Position numbers and translations under genes: made by a program. Of a DNA stretch of 64,000 nucleotides, positions 18,471 to 28,022 are shown piece after piece. The stretch is from Bacillota bacterium (GTDB taxonomy: Bacteria; Bacillota; Clostridia; Christensenellales; Aristaeellaceae), in contig JAEZHM010000032.1 in NCBI GenBank assembly GCA_023416585.1, forward strand, positions 15,937-79,936, given 5' to 3'. The notes under the pieces were generated by a model that saw only the letters and a list, made by a program, of their open reading frames with translations, was not told the origin of the DNA and did no database searches. How positions within the stretch are numbered: the first letter of the stretch is position 1; the number at the start of each line of letters is the position of its first letter.

Positions 18471-20436
18471 AGAGGGATATATTTGCGATGTATGTGGGGG
18501 CAGTCACTTTACTCTGCTATTTGACCGTGGTAGGGACGGAGACAATATTCTTAACTATATCTGCGAAGATTGCAGCTTTGTTTTTGTTTATCCCCGCCCA
18601 AGTAACGATGAACTTGAACAGTTATATCAGAAATCAACGTTCTCCGAAAAAAACAGGGAGGGAACAAACCCTGACGAAAAGAAATTTCGAGATTGCGAAA
18701 AACAAGCTCTGGTCAGATATGCGGAACTAAAAAAAATAACCGCTTACTGTTATCATGACGCATGTAGAATAATGGGTAAAGCATTGGATGTTGGCTGTGG
18801 AACAGGAAGTTTTGTGGATATTCTTTGCCGTAACGGATGGACAGCTCAGGGACTGGAACCGGATAAAGAATACGAAGAAAATTGCGAGAACCACTATGGA
18901 ATACGAATACACAAAACACCACTTGAAGACTTTCGTAGCGATTATAAATATGATTTAATAACAGCATTCAACACGATTGAACATGTGCTGTCTCCGAAAA
19001 GCTTTTTGATGAAAATACGCGAAATACTATCTGAGAACGGTATACTGTATATAGATTGTCCCGGCTTGGACCGCATGCATACAGAAATAGATCGTTTCTT
19101 TTGGCGTCCTCATATTAATACATTTTCACTCTCTTCTTTGCGGGAGTTGCTTGAAGTATGCGGATTCAAGGCAATTTGGATGGGATATAATCCTCTTGGC
19201 TTTTTGTCTGCAATCGCTGTAGCGGATAAAATAAAGCATAAAGTAAACGAATCCCATAGTGCAAATGTTTATCGTTTAAAAAGCATTGTAGATGCCGCGT
19301 ATTCGCCTAATAACGCAAATGCAAACATGATCTTCCTAAAGCCTGAACAGGAAAAACCAGTGTTGAAACTGGTTCATATTGGAATTCATCAAAACACAAA
19401 TCCAGGAGACACGTTGCTGTTTCCGGCAATACGTTGCCTGTTCCAAAAACATATGATGCCTGTTGAATTTTCATTACTGAATGTTCGCGATGTTTGCACG
19501 GATGAAACAATTGATTTTATTAACCAGCATGACGGTGTGATCATTGGCGGTGGGGGGCTGTTTCTCCGGGATACAAATCAAAACAATGTATCAGGCTGGC
19601 AATGGGCATGCCCAGAAAAACTGATGGAAAAAATCCGTGTTCCAATCATTGTTTTTGCTGTTGGATACAACAGATTCAGGGGACAAGAAGACTTTGATGA
19701 AGCATTCTCAAAAAACGTAAGCCTTTTGGTTGAAAAATCCGCATTCTTTTCTCTTAGGAATAGTGGAAGCATTGAAGCTGTCAAGCAATACGTTCCCTCT
19801 TCCCTGCACCACAAGCTTATGATGCAGCCATGCCCAACAACGCTGCTATCAAGATTTTACCCATATGAAAAGAAATGCTGCCAGAAAAACCGAATTGCGC
19901 TTAATCTGGCTTTTGATCGCGAAGACATGCGCTATTCTTTCCGGGAGCCTTATATTTTTGATGGCATTGCACAAGCGATCCGTGACTTTCGTAAAGAAGG
20001 ATATTCAGTTTTGTTGTATAATCACATCAACAGGCTTGATTCTCAGGCCGCAATCTGGTTAAGCAAATTTGGGATAAGTGTTGACCAACTATATTTGGAT
20101 AACATGCCGCCAAACAAAGTGATAGACTATTACCAGGATGCGGTGCTTGTTTTTGCCACGCGAGGGCATGCGCAAATGATTCCATTTGGCCTTAACCGTC
20201 CCGTGTTTTCCTTGATCAGCCATGATAAGCTCTCGTATTTCCTCGAAGATACCGGGCTTTCCGAATATGGGGAAGAGGTAACGTCCGCAAGCATTATGAA
20301 ACGAATGCTGGACTTTATTCATTCGGACAGGGAAGAGCAACAAAAGGAAATGGTAAAAGCGCAAGACCATCTATGGGCAATTACAAAGGAAAATTTGAGA
20401 GCCGTACAAAATGCATTCATGAAGAGGCGATTTTGA
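18451..20436 (+). CDS. Fusion: zinc-finger SAM methyltransferase + polysaccharide pyruvyltransferase-like domain
   Basis: 661 residues in one uninterrupted frame. Residues 12-41 carry two CxxC pairs (Cys12/15, Cys38/41) as in methyltransferases that act on sugars. Residues 110-240 are a class I methyltransferase (ALDVGCGTGS motif I, FNTIEHVLSP). From about 305 the sequence changes to a CsaB-like polysaccharide pyruvyltransferase fold (IGIHQNTNPGDTLLF, GVIIGGGGLF, FFSLRNSGSIEAVK, FATRGHAQMIPFG). Ribosome site GGAGG before ATG 18451. Stop and the next start overlap (TGATG at 20434-20438). The two activities may be sequential glycan-decorating steps; this is inferred. Confidence 0.8.
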   Translation: MKRTPSEEGYICDVCGGSHFTLLFDRGRDGDNILNYICEDCSFVFVYPRPSNDELEQLYQKSTFSEKNREGTNPDEKKFRDCEKQALVRYAELKKITAYCYHDACRIMGKALDVGCGTGSFVDILCRNGWTAQGLEPDKEYEENCENHYGIRIHKTPLEDFRSDYKYDLITAFNTIEHVLSPKSFLMKIREILSENGILYIDCPGLDRMHTEIDRFFWRPHINTFSLSSLRELLEVCGFKAIWMGYNPLGFLSAIAVADKIKHKVNESHSANVYRLKSIVDAAYSPNNANANMIFLKPEQEKPVLKLVHIGIHQNTNPGDTLLFPAIRCLFQKHMMPVEFSLLNVRDVCTDETIDFINQHDGVIIGGGGLFLRDTNQNNVSGWQWACPEKLMEKIRVPIIVFAVGYNRFRGQEDFDEAFSKNVSLLVEKSAFFSLRNSGSIEAVKQYVPSSLHHKLMMQPCPTTLLSRFYPYEKKCCQKNRIALNLAFDREDMRYSFREPYIFDGIAQAIRDFRKEGYSVLLYNHINRLDSQAAIWLSKFGISVDQLYLDNMPPNKVIDYYQDAVLVFATRGHAQMIPFGLNRPVFSLISHDKLSYFLEDTGLSEYGEEVTSASIMKRMLDFIHSDREEQQKEMVKAQDHLWAITKENLRAVQNAFMKRRF

Positions 20437-21314
20437 TGTATCCATTGCCATACGTGATAGCAGAAATTGGATGTAACCACAAGGGTGATCTGGAAATCGC
20501 ACATGAATTTATTAAGACAGCAGCAGTCTTTTGTAAGGTAGATGCTGTTAAATTTCAGAAGCGCAGCAATCGGGAATTATTGACTGCAGAGCAATACAAT
20601 GCTCCTCACCCAAATCCATATAATTCCTACGGAAAAACCTACGGCGAGCATCGGGAATTTCTTGAATTTACTGTAGAGCAGCACGCGCAGCTGAAATCCT
20701 GGTGTGAAGAATGGGGAGTCGTATACAGCACTTCGGTGTGGGATCTTGCTTCCGCAAAAGAGATTGCCGCGCTGAATCCCCGCTTTATCAAAATTCCTTC
20801 TGCGTGCAACAATCATTATGTGATGCTTAAGTGGCTTTGCGAAAACTATCAAGGTGACATCCATATTTCGTTAGGAATGACAACGCGCAAAGAAGAGGCG
20901 GAACTGATCGATTTCTTTGTTCGGCACGAAAGAGGGCAAGACTTGACCGTCTACGCCTGTACATCCGGTTATCCGGTGGCACCGGAGGATAGCTGTTTGC
21001 TGGAGATTCTGCGCCTTCAGGAAAGCTATGGGGACAGGGTGAAGCAGATAGGTTTTTCGGGGCATCACAACGGGATTGCCCTAGATATTGCAGCCTATAC
21101 GCTTGGAGCAGGCGTTATTGAACGCCACTTCACTCTCGACAGGACATGGAAGGGGACAGACCACGCAGCCTCGCTGGAACCGGACGGACTCCGGAGATTG
21201 AAGAGAGATCTTATGAATACACAAAAAGCACTGTCATACAAGAAAAACGAGATTCTTCCTGTGGAGCAGGTGCAGCGTGAGAAATTAAAATACAAGGTAA
21301 GAGAAGAAATATGA
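20436..21314 (+). CDS. neuB: NeuB-family nonulosonic (sialic) acid synthase lacking the SAF domain
   Basis: 292 residues from ATG 20436, which overlaps the upstream stop and follows GAAGAGGCG. NeuB barrel motifs are clear: VIAEIGCNHKGD, AVKFQKR, STSVWDL, KIPSACNN, ISLGMTT, YACTSGYP, GFSGHHNG, and ERHFTLDRTWKGTDHAASLEP. Condenses phosphoenolpyruvate with a hexosamine such as ManNAc or its phosphate. Usual NeuB proteins are about 340-350 residues with a C-terminal SAF (antifreeze-like) domain; this one stops after the barrel. It overlaps neuA by 4 bp. No NeuC epimerase is in the window, so the exact acid (Neu5Ac, KDN, legionaminate-like) is open. Confidence 0.88.
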   Translation: MYPLPYVIAEIGCNHKGDLEIAHEFIKTAAVFCKVDAVKFQKRSNRELLTAEQYNAPHPNPYNSYGKTYGEHREFLEFTVEQHAQLKSWCEEWGVVYSTSVWDLASAKEIAALNPRFIKIPSACNNHYVMLKWLCENYQGDIHISLGMTTRKEEAELIDFFVRHERGQDLTVYACTSGYPVAPEDSCLLEILRLQESYGDRVKQIGFSGHHNGIALDIAAYTLGAGVIERHFTLDRTWKGTDHAASLEPDGLRRLKRDLMNTQKALSYKKNEILPVEQVQREKLKYKVREEI

Positions 21315-22462
21315 ATATCGCTTTTATACCTGTACGGAGTGGAAGCAAGTCCATTCCAATGAAGAACATAAAGCTGATTGCAGGCAAACCGCTTGTTTAT
21401 TGGGCGGTCAAGGCAGCCTGTGATTGCAAGGATATTGATAAGGTTTTTGTCAGCACCGACAGCGATAAGATCGCATCAGTCGTTGAAGGCTTTGGATTTG
21501 CCAAAACTGCAGTCGTAGGAAGAAGCACAGAATCGGCGACAGATACGGCATCGACGGAATCCGCTATGCTTGAATTTGCCGAAAATCATGATTTTGATAA
21601 AATCGTCTTGATCCAGGCAACTTCACCTTTAATTACCGCTGATGATTTGGCTAAAGGCTTTTCGTTGCTGCGTCATAAGGATGCGGACAGTGTGTTGTCC
21701 GTTGTTCGGCAGAAGCGGTTTTTGTGGGAGGATTCAGCAGAAGGCTATGCTTTGCCGCTGAATTATGATTACTTTCACAGACCGCGCAGGCAGGAATTTG
21801 ATGGATTCCTCGTTGAAAACGGAGCATTTTATATTACAGACAGATCCTCCCTGCTTCAAAGCAAATGCCGTTTGTCAGGAAAAATTAAAACGGTTGAAAT
21901 GCCACCGGAGTGCTATATGGAGATTGATGAGCCAGAGGACTGGCTGATCATTGAGCAGCTTTTAGGAAGGCGACAGAAAGCATCAGGAATTCCTGAAATA
22001 AAAATGTTCCTTACAGATTGCGATGGTACGCTGACAGACGGGGGAATGTATTATTCCGCTGAGGGTGAAGTAATGAAAAAATTCAACACCCGTGACGGAG
22101 CCGGTTTGCGCATTTTAAGAGAGCGTGGAATTATGACGGGGATCGTTACGGGAGAAGTTTCTTCCTCCGTCCGCAAACGGGCGGAAAAGCTGGGAGTAGA
22201 TGAGCTATTGATGGGGATCGGCGATAAGAAGACTGCAATTCAGCGGCTATGCGATAAGTACGGCATAGATATCGCTTCTGTAGCCTATATCGGTGACGAC
22301 CTGAACGATGTGGATGCAATCGCCTGCGTCGGGTTTGGGATTTGTGTCGGCGATGGCTGCCCGGAAGCAAAAACGGAGGCGAACTATGTAACGAAAGCCC
22401 GCGGGGGTGATGGTGCTGTTCGCGAGGCGGCTGATCTCATTTTAAACGGGAACAAGGCGTAA
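21311..22462 (+). CDS. neuA: Fusion: CMP-nonulosonate cytidylyltransferase (NeuA) + KdsC-like HAD phosphatase
   Basis: 383 residues. N-terminal 1-230: NeuA/KdsB fold (IAFIPVRSGSKSIPMKNI, VFVSTDSDKI, VLIQATSPL, ENGAFYITD). C-terminal 235-383: C0-type HAD phosphatase (FLTDCDGTLTDGGMYY with the catalytic Asp pair, FNTRDGAGLRIL, GIVTGEVS, AYIGDDLNDVDAI). The HAD domain could dephosphorylate a nonulosonate phosphate made by the upstream synthase before CMP activation, which would make neuB-neuA a complete three-step unit. ATGA-type overlap with neuB supports coupling. Confidence 0.9.
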   Translation: MNIAFIPVRSGSKSIPMKNIKLIAGKPLVYWAVKAACDCKDIDKVFVSTDSDKIASVVEGFGFAKTAVVGRSTESATDTASTESAMLEFAENHDFDKIVLIQATSPLITADDLAKGFSLLRHKDADSVLSVVRQKRFLWEDSAEGYALPLNYDYFHRPRRQEFDGFLVENGAFYITDRSSLLQSKCRLSGKIKTVEMPPECYMEIDEPEDWLIIEQLLGRRQKASGIPEIKMFLTDCDGTLTDGGMYYSAEGEVMKKFNTRDGAGLRILRERGIMTGIVTGEVSSSVRKRAEKLGVDELLMGIGDKKTAIQRLCDKYGIDIASVAYIGDDLNDVDAIACVGFGICVGDGCPEAKTEANYVTKARGGDGAVREAADLILNGNKA

Positions 22463-22528
22463 TATCTCGGCCCGCTGGGAAAGCTGTTCCTCTGCATTCC
22501 CTTTTCCGCCAACGTTTTTTTGTGAGTT

Positions 22529-23155
22529 CTATTTTTTAACTTCAACATATAATGATCGATATTCCTCATTTGCCTCTGAAGGATATGTACCTTCAAACAT
22601 GAAGTCAATACAATCAGTTTCCTTGAATTTCTTTTGTTTCACATTTTCATTTTTAAATCCCGCCCGATTTAAATCATATACAATAGCTTCAAAATCCCAT
22701 GCATTTTGATGAGCAAGTCCATCTTGTCCCAATAAATCCGGTTGACCAGTTGCTGATATAAATTCACCCTTAAATGCTTCAAATATTGAATAGTCTTCAT
22801 AACCGAATCTATTTTTAGCAAATTCAATTCTTCTTTGGAATAAAGGATATTCGTAGTTACCTTTTAAATACTCTTCCATGCTTTTTCTCACATCAGGGAT
22901 AACAATTCTTAAATAGCCACCATTACAAAGCATTCTAAAACATTCTTTGAAGACCTTTGGCGCTGAAAATATACTCATGTGTTCGAAAACATGAGAACCG
23001 TAAATACATGAAACGCTTTCATTTGAAAGTAGAAATCCTTCAAACTGATTAAAATCGCATACAATATCGCCTCTGTTTCCATCTATATCTACTGTCAGCC
23101 AATCATTTGATGGTTTAACCCATCCGACTCCAGGCCCAAAATGCAATTTATACAT
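22529..23155 (-). CDS. Class I SAM-dependent methyltransferase, inverted inside the glycan cluster
   Basis: 208 residues. YKLHFGPGVGWVKPSNDWLTVDID, IYGSHVFEHMS and LRIVIPDVRKSMEEYL identify a Methyltransf_11-type protein like those in polysaccharide loci. Start ATG 23155 follows minus-strand GGGGGGAAG by 3 bases; an ATG at 23173 is the alternative. It is the only minus-strand gene in 17.3-32.9 kb and is more AT-rich than its neighbours, with a TATAAT (23184-23179) just upstream, which suggests later insertion. Confidence 0.8.
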   Translation of the reverse strand: MYKLHFGPGVGWVKPSNDWLTVDIDGNRGDIVCDFNQFEGFLLSNESVSCIYGSHVFEHMSIFSAPKVFKECFRMLCNGGYLRIVIPDVRKSMEEYLKGNYEYPLFQRRIEFAKNRFGYEDYSIFEAFKGEFISATGQPDLLGQDGLAHQNAWDFEAIVYDLNRAGFKNENVKQKKFKETDCIDFMFEGTYPSEANEEYRSLYVEVKK

Positions 23156-23562
23156 ATGCTTCCCCCCAATCATGATTGATTATAACACAAATAGTTATGA
23201 TAAGTTGATTTCGCCAGCAGTAATAGCATGTTGCGGTTGCTCCGCTTGGCTGTGTTCCATTTTGCATATAGCTCTTGCTCTTTCATTTAGTAAACCAGCA
23301 GTTTTCCGGATGCATTAAAACTCGAGCCAAAATCCCATAATTCATCCTTTTATGATATAATTATATGGTCTAGAATGGCAAACGTATCAAGTACCATGCA
23401 CGTTTCCCCCGCACCATGGTTTACAAAGGCTGGTCGTTAAAATTTCGGGTATTTATTCCGACATATTAGTCGGACAAAATTACCCCCTCGCCAGCGTTCG
23501 ACTGCATTCCGTTTTTGTGGGGGCCATTAAAAATAGTTTATGTAATGTGGTGGTGGAAAAGG
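23156..23562. other. Divergent intergenic region with promoters for both sides
   Basis: 407 bp with no gene. Minus-strand TATAAT at 23184-23179 can serve the methyltransferase. On plus, an extended -10 (TATGATATAAT, TATAAT at 23356-23361) can restart transcription toward the epimerase, giving a leader of about 200 nt that contains a small hairpin, TCCGAC-atatta-GTCGGA, near 23458-23475. Confidence 0.45.
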
Positions 23563-24615
23563 ATGATAAGCGGCGTTTTTAAGGAGGATCTGGAGCAAAT
23601 CGCTTCTACATCGCATCTCCCATGGCAGAAAATGAGAGATTCGACAGTTTTCGTAACCGGAGCTACAGGGGCTGTTGGGAGCATGCTCATCCGTGCGCTG
23701 TCCTATGCAAGCTGTAAGCATGATCTTCGTTTGCGCTTGATTGCCCATGGCAGGGATGATGCAAAGGGCGATGCCATCGCAAAAGATTGGGGAGCTGAAT
23801 TCATCAAGGGAGACATCCGCAGCACGGCCCTGACAGAAGTGGTTCCCAGGGGCGTCGACTACATATTTCATTGCGCTGCAATGACAAGCTCTTCGGATAT
23901 GGTGTCAAAGTCTGTGGATGTTATCATGACAGCTATAGATGGGATGCGAAACGTGCTGGAGTTGGCAAGGTTAAAGAATCCTAAAAGCGTTATATGCCTG
24001 TCCTCTATGGAAGTTTATGGTCAAACCGATATAAAAGAGATCTCCGAAAGCAACCTAGGGTATCTGGACCTTTCAAGCCTGCGCAGCAGCTATCCCGAAA
24101 GTAAGCGGTTCAGCGAGATCATGTGCACCTGCTACGCAGCATCCTATGGCATACCCGTCAAAATAGCGCGCCTTTCGCGCATCTTCGGTGCGGGGACTCC
24201 AAAGGATGATTCTGATATGCGAGTGGCCATGCAGTTTGCCCGCAAAGCGATGTGTTTTGAGAATATTGAACTGCACACGGCGGGTGCTTCGATATCCAAC
24301 TGTTGTTATACTTCTGACGCGATCTTGGGTCTATTGACAATTCTGTTAAAGGGACAGATTGGTGAAACGTACAATATTGCAAACCCAGAGGCGAGCATGA
24401 CTGTCCGCCAGATGGCCGAATTGGTCGCCAGCGAAGTGTGCAGCGGCAAAATCAAGGTCGTAGTTAACGTACCCAGCGATGTGCAAAAAAGGGGCTATGC
24501 CCCCGATGTGGGGTACATACTCAACGTTGACAAGCTCAAGGCTCTTGGCTGGATACCACGGTATGGGCTTGCCGATATGTACAGGCGAATGATTGATGAC
24601 TGGAAGGAAAAGTAA
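23563..24615 (+). CDS. NAD-dependent epimerase/dehydratase (extended SDR)
   Basis: 350 residues. Rossmann glycine motif VFVTGATGAVGSML near residue 30, IKGDI, FHCAAMTSS, ICLSSMEVYG and YPESKR as the catalytic Tyr-Lys pair, then IARLSRIFGAG and a substrate-binding C-terminus. Acts on a nucleotide sugar; the specific epimerase or dehydratase is not clear. The frame opens at 23515, but GGTGGTGGAAAAGG directly before ATG 23563 makes that start more likely. The GTG start of the next gene is immediately after the stop. Confidence 0.85.
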   Translation: MISGVFKEDLEQIASTSHLPWQKMRDSTVFVTGATGAVGSMLIRALSYASCKHDLRLRLIAHGRDDAKGDAIAKDWGAEFIKGDIRSTALTEVVPRGVDYIFHCAAMTSSSDMVSKSVDVIMTAIDGMRNVLELARLKNPKSVICLSSMEVYGQTDIKEISESNLGYLDLSSLRSSYPESKRFSEIMCTCYAASYGIPVKIARLSRIFGAGTPKDDSDMRVAMQFARKAMCFENIELHTAGASISNCCYTSDAILGLLTILLKGQIGETYNIANPEASMTVRQMAELVASEVCSGKIKVVVNVPSDVQKRGYAPDVGYILNVDKLKALGWIPRYGLADMYRRMIDDWKEK

Positions 24616-27165
24616 GTGCGCAGACATCAGCAAAACCAGATATTGGAGCTCATCCAAACGCTGCATGAGGCCACTGGTCAGTTCAAGCAACTGGCTTTGC
24701 ATAAAGACTTTCCCTTAGCTATGACGCTGCTGGCCGACTGCCAGAACGTTGCGGCACAGATAGGTAATTTCATTGAAGAGACCGAAGGGGAAGGCACGCA
24801 AACCGTGGCTTTGCTTGAGGAATATTGTGAGGATCTGTTTAGGGCCAGCGCAGGGGCCGAAATGGCTGTCATAGACTGTGCCGCTAACTTGCAAAGGCGG
24901 TTGGTCAGTATAGAGAGCAGCATCAGAAACGAACTTAAGCCAAATAAGCTGGAGGTTGTTTTCCTGTCCTATAAGGCCAGCATGAGCGACAGCCTGGAAA
25001 GCATTTGGCTTGCGGCGAGTAAAGACCCACAATGTGATGCGTATTTCATAACAATCCCTTACTTTGATCGTCTTCCCGGCGGCGCGGCTGGGACAATGCA
25101 TAACGAGGGAGGTATGCACCCGGCCAATATCCCTATCACAGATTACCGTACCTATAATATAGCAGAACGGCACCCTGATGTTATATTCTTTAATAATCCA
25201 TATGATGATTCGAACTACGTGACAAGCGTTCATCCCAATTACTACAGCAAGCAGTTGAGGGATTTTACAGATCTGCTGGTTTACGTGCCTTATTTTGTTT
25301 CAACAGGTGATGTAGACGAACAATTTTGTAAGACATCGGCTTGCGTATATGCCAATAAAGTGGTAGTGCAATCGCAGAAGATCAGGGATACCTATATGCG
25401 GGTATACGAAGCTTTTGAAAAGGAAATGAACATTGTCGGACGATTCGGCAAAGTGAGTGAAAAATTCCTTGCGCTGGGTTCTCCGAAATTTGACAAAGCC
25501 ATCAGCGCAAAACCAAGGGACTACACTGTTCCCGATGAGTGGAGAATCCTCATCAATCGTTCTGATGGAACACGAAAGAAAATCATCCTCTACAATACGA
25601 CCCTTGTGGCGCTGTTATCGGGAAATGAGGATGTACTCAAAAAGCTGATCTATGTTTTAAACATTTTCAAAAACAGGGATGATGTGGTGCTCTGGTGGCG
25701 CCCGCATCCTCTAAACGAAGCGGCATACCAGTCCATGCGCCCGCAATTTCAAAATGAATATAGGCAGATTGTCGACGATTACAGACGCGAGGGCTTTGGT
25801 ATCTATGATGATACGGCTGATCTGCATCGGGCTATTGCTGTCAGCGATGCTTATTATGGAGACTACAGTTCCTTGGTGGCACTGTATCAATGTACAGGCA
25901 AGCCCATCATTCTGCAAGCGGTTGCTTCCTTGCATCATAGCAGCCATACGCTGCTTCCAATTGTTATGCTGGAGGACGAACAAGGCATGTGGCTGCTTTC
26001 CAAAACGGCAAGCGGGCTTTTTCGTTATGAAAGAAAAACAAGTGAAATACGATTTATCGGTAGCTTCCCAGATGAGGGGCTGGAAAAAACGCACCTGTTT
26101 CATTTTGGGGCCAGGCTTGGCCAGAAGCTGTACTTTGCGCCGATGAGCGCGGCACATATCGGGGTATACGATCTGACTGAAGGTTCCTTTTCCAGCATCG
26201 ATCTTCCCAAGTTCGTGCATGAGTCTATTCAGGACAATACTTCAATGAAGTTTTCCCACATCGCTGCCTTTGGGGATCATCTCTTCCTGTTGGGTCGTTC
26301 GTATCCTGCAATCGTACGCTATGATACAAAAATGAACACGTTTTCGCAGTATACCGATTGGCTTCCCGCCTTTGAAAAGCTGAGGTTTGACAAGGATGGA
26401 AACGGGCTGCGTTACTTCACCCGTATGGCTGTGGTAGGTTCTGTCCTCGCTGCGGTAATACCCTGCGCCAACGCGGTTACTTTGTTTGATATGAAGACCT
26501 GCGTTTCCACTGTGTATCAGGTGGGCTCAAGCGGAAACAGATATTCCGGAATCTGCTTCGACGGGGCTTATTATTGGCTGTCGGTGTATGAAGGGCACAT
26601 CGTTGTCCGTTGGAATGCACAAACAGGCCAATGGAAAGAGATCACCACCGGCGTCAGATGCGGAGCGCTCGCATTTTCCGATATATTGTGGTTCAAGAAT
26701 CATCTCTGGGTAGTCCCCTATGCGGAAAGGTTTATGCTAAAAGTCGATCCTCAAAGCGAAGCTGTTGAGAAAATTGATTTCAGCGACGCTTGGCCTCTCC
26801 AAACAAGAGGACAGGAAGAAGCTGCTTTTTGGCCGTTAACATACATGGACAGCATCCTCTTTCCACAGTACCATGGATCGGGCGTTATGGCGTACGATGT
26901 GAAAACCGGAAAGCTGGACTACCACCATTTGATTGTTGACCGTTTACCAAACTATGATTATTCCCTGCGCTATGGTGATTTCCGCGAAAGCAGCATGTAT
27001 ACATTGCACGATTATCTTGACGATGTGACCATGCGGAATGAAAGCGATGAAGTGCGGCTTGCACGCGCACGGGTGCGAAGAGCATCCAGCGCTAATGGCG
27101 ACGGCACGGCAGGCGAAAAGATTTATGCTATGGCAAAAAAAGAAAATATGGAGGTCAGAACATGA
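24616..27165 (+). CDS. CDP-glycerol glycerophosphotransferase-like enzyme fused to a beta-propeller-like domain
   Basis: 849 residues, GTG start at 24616 after GGAAGGAAAA. Residues 1-100 are helical. Residues 110-440 resemble CDP-glycerol/teichoic acid glycerophosphotransferases (VVFLSYKASMSDSLESIW, PDVIFFNNPYDD, LLVYVPYFVSTGD, LGSPKFDKA, KKIILYNTT, WWRPHP, DAYYGDYSSLVALYQCTGKPII). From about 450 to 800 repeated short beta units (GMWLLSKTASGLFRYE, DHLFLLGRSYPAIVRYD, GAYYWLSVYEGHIVVRWN, NHLWVVPYAERFMLKVD) suggest a six- or seven-bladed propeller. Probably transfers a polyol phosphate onto the surface glycan. The propeller fusion is unusual for this family. Confidence 0.72.
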   Translation: MRRHQQNQILELIQTLHEATGQFKQLALHKDFPLAMTLLADCQNVAAQIGNFIEETEGEGTQTVALLEEYCEDLFRASAGAEMAVIDCAANLQRRLVSIESSIRNELKPNKLEVVFLSYKASMSDSLESIWLAASKDPQCDAYFITIPYFDRLPGGAAGTMHNEGGMHPANIPITDYRTYNIAERHPDVIFFNNPYDDSNYVTSVHPNYYSKQLRDFTDLLVYVPYFVSTGDVDEQFCKTSACVYANKVVVQSQKIRDTYMRVYEAFEKEMNIVGRFGKVSEKFLALGSPKFDKAISAKPRDYTVPDEWRILINRSDGTRKKIILYNTTLVALLSGNEDVLKKLIYVLNIFKNRDDVVLWWRPHPLNEAAYQSMRPQFQNEYRQIVDDYRREGFGIYDDTADLHRAIAVSDAYYGDYSSLVALYQCTGKPIILQAVASLHHSSHTLLPIVMLEDEQGMWLLSKTASGLFRYERKTSEIRFIGSFPDEGLEKTHLFHFGARLGQKLYFAPMSAAHIGVYDLTEGSFSSIDLPKFVHESIQDNTSMKFSHIAAFGDHLFLLGRSYPAIVRYDTKMNTFSQYTDWLPAFEKLRFDKDGNGLRYFTRMAVVGSVLAAVIPCANAVTLFDMKTCVSTVYQVGSSGNRYSGICFDGAYYWLSVYEGHIVVRWNAQTGQWKEITTGVRCGALAFSDILWFKNHLWVVPYAERFMLKVDPQSEAVEKIDFSDAWPLQTRGQEEAAFWPLTYMDSILFPQYHGSGVMAYDVKTGKLDYHHLIVDRLPNYDYSLRYGDFRESSMYTLHDYLDDVTMRNESDEVRLARARVRRASSANGDGTAGEKIYAMAKKENMEVRT

Positions 27166-28010
27166 GGTATAAGATGCGAGATACCATAAAGAGCATTGAA
27201 CTGTCCCCTACGGAATTGCGCCGGATGCAAATGATTATATTAGAGAATTTAACTGAGTTTGACCGGGTCTGCCGCAAACATGGAATCCCTTACTCCATTG
27301 ATGGCGGAACGATGCTGGGTGCAGTGCGGCATAAAGGATTCATTCCTTGGGATCCCGACGCTGATATCGTCATTATGCAAAAGGACTATGAACGGTTCAA
27401 GCTGGCCTGTCAAACAGACCTGGATGCGGAACGCTTTTTCCTGCAGGACTACAAGACTGATCCCGCCTATCGCTGGGGTTATGCGCGGCTGTTGCGCAAA
27501 GGGACAAAGTATATACGCGCCGGCCATGAACACATTCCATCCCAAAACGGCGTATTCTTGGACATTTTCACAATGAACAGCGTTCCAGATAACAAGGCGC
27601 TGCGGATCTTACACAGGGCGGCTTGTTATCTCATACGCAAGGCTCTATGGGCTGAAGCGGGAAAGGTGACGCACCCAAATGCATTGATGAGGATATGGCT
27701 AGGTCTGCTCGCATTTTTACCAAGGAAAACGGTGTTCAAACTGCGCGACGGACTCGCAGCATGGTGTGACAGAAATGAACATACGGAATTGGTTCGCCAT
27801 ATGTGCAGCCCCCATCCCCGAAGGTTGCCCTATGGCTTCCCACGGAAATTGTTTGATAACCTCATTGAGTATGAATTTGAGGGGCATAAGTTCCTGGGGT
27901 TTAAGGAGTATGATTTTTACCTGAAGTCAATTTACGGCGATTATATGACACCTCCGCCGGAAGCGGAACGCTCAAGCCATATACCATGTTCAAGCTATAG
28001 TCTATTGTAA
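27162..28010 (+). CDS. LicD-family phosphotransferase
   Basis: 282 residues. The LicD nucleotidyltransferase-fold core is plain: CRKHGIPYSIDGGTMLGAVRHKGFIPWDPDADI, with Gly48-Gly49-Thr50 and acidic Asp64/Asp66/Asp68, then YARLLRKGTKY and GVFLDIFTM. LicD proteins move phosphocholine or other phospho-alcohols from CDP carriers to cell-surface sugars. ATGA overlap with the previous gene. With TarI-like and CDP-glycerol-transferase-like neighbours it points to phosphodiester-linked decorations on the polymer. Confidence 0.88.
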   Translation: MRYKMRDTIKSIELSPTELRRMQMIILENLTEFDRVCRKHGIPYSIDGGTMLGAVRHKGFIPWDPDADIVIMQKDYERFKLACQTDLDAERFFLQDYKTDPAYRWGYARLLRKGTKYIRAGHEHIPSQNGVFLDIFTMNSVPDNKALRILHRAACYLIRKALWAEAGKVTHPNALMRIWLGLLAFLPRKTVFKLRDGLAAWCDRNEHTELVRHMCSPHPRRLPYGFPRKLFDNLIEYEFEGHKFLGFKEYDFYLKSIYGDYMTPPPEAERSSHIPCSSYSLL

Positions 28011-28022
28011 GGGGGATACATT

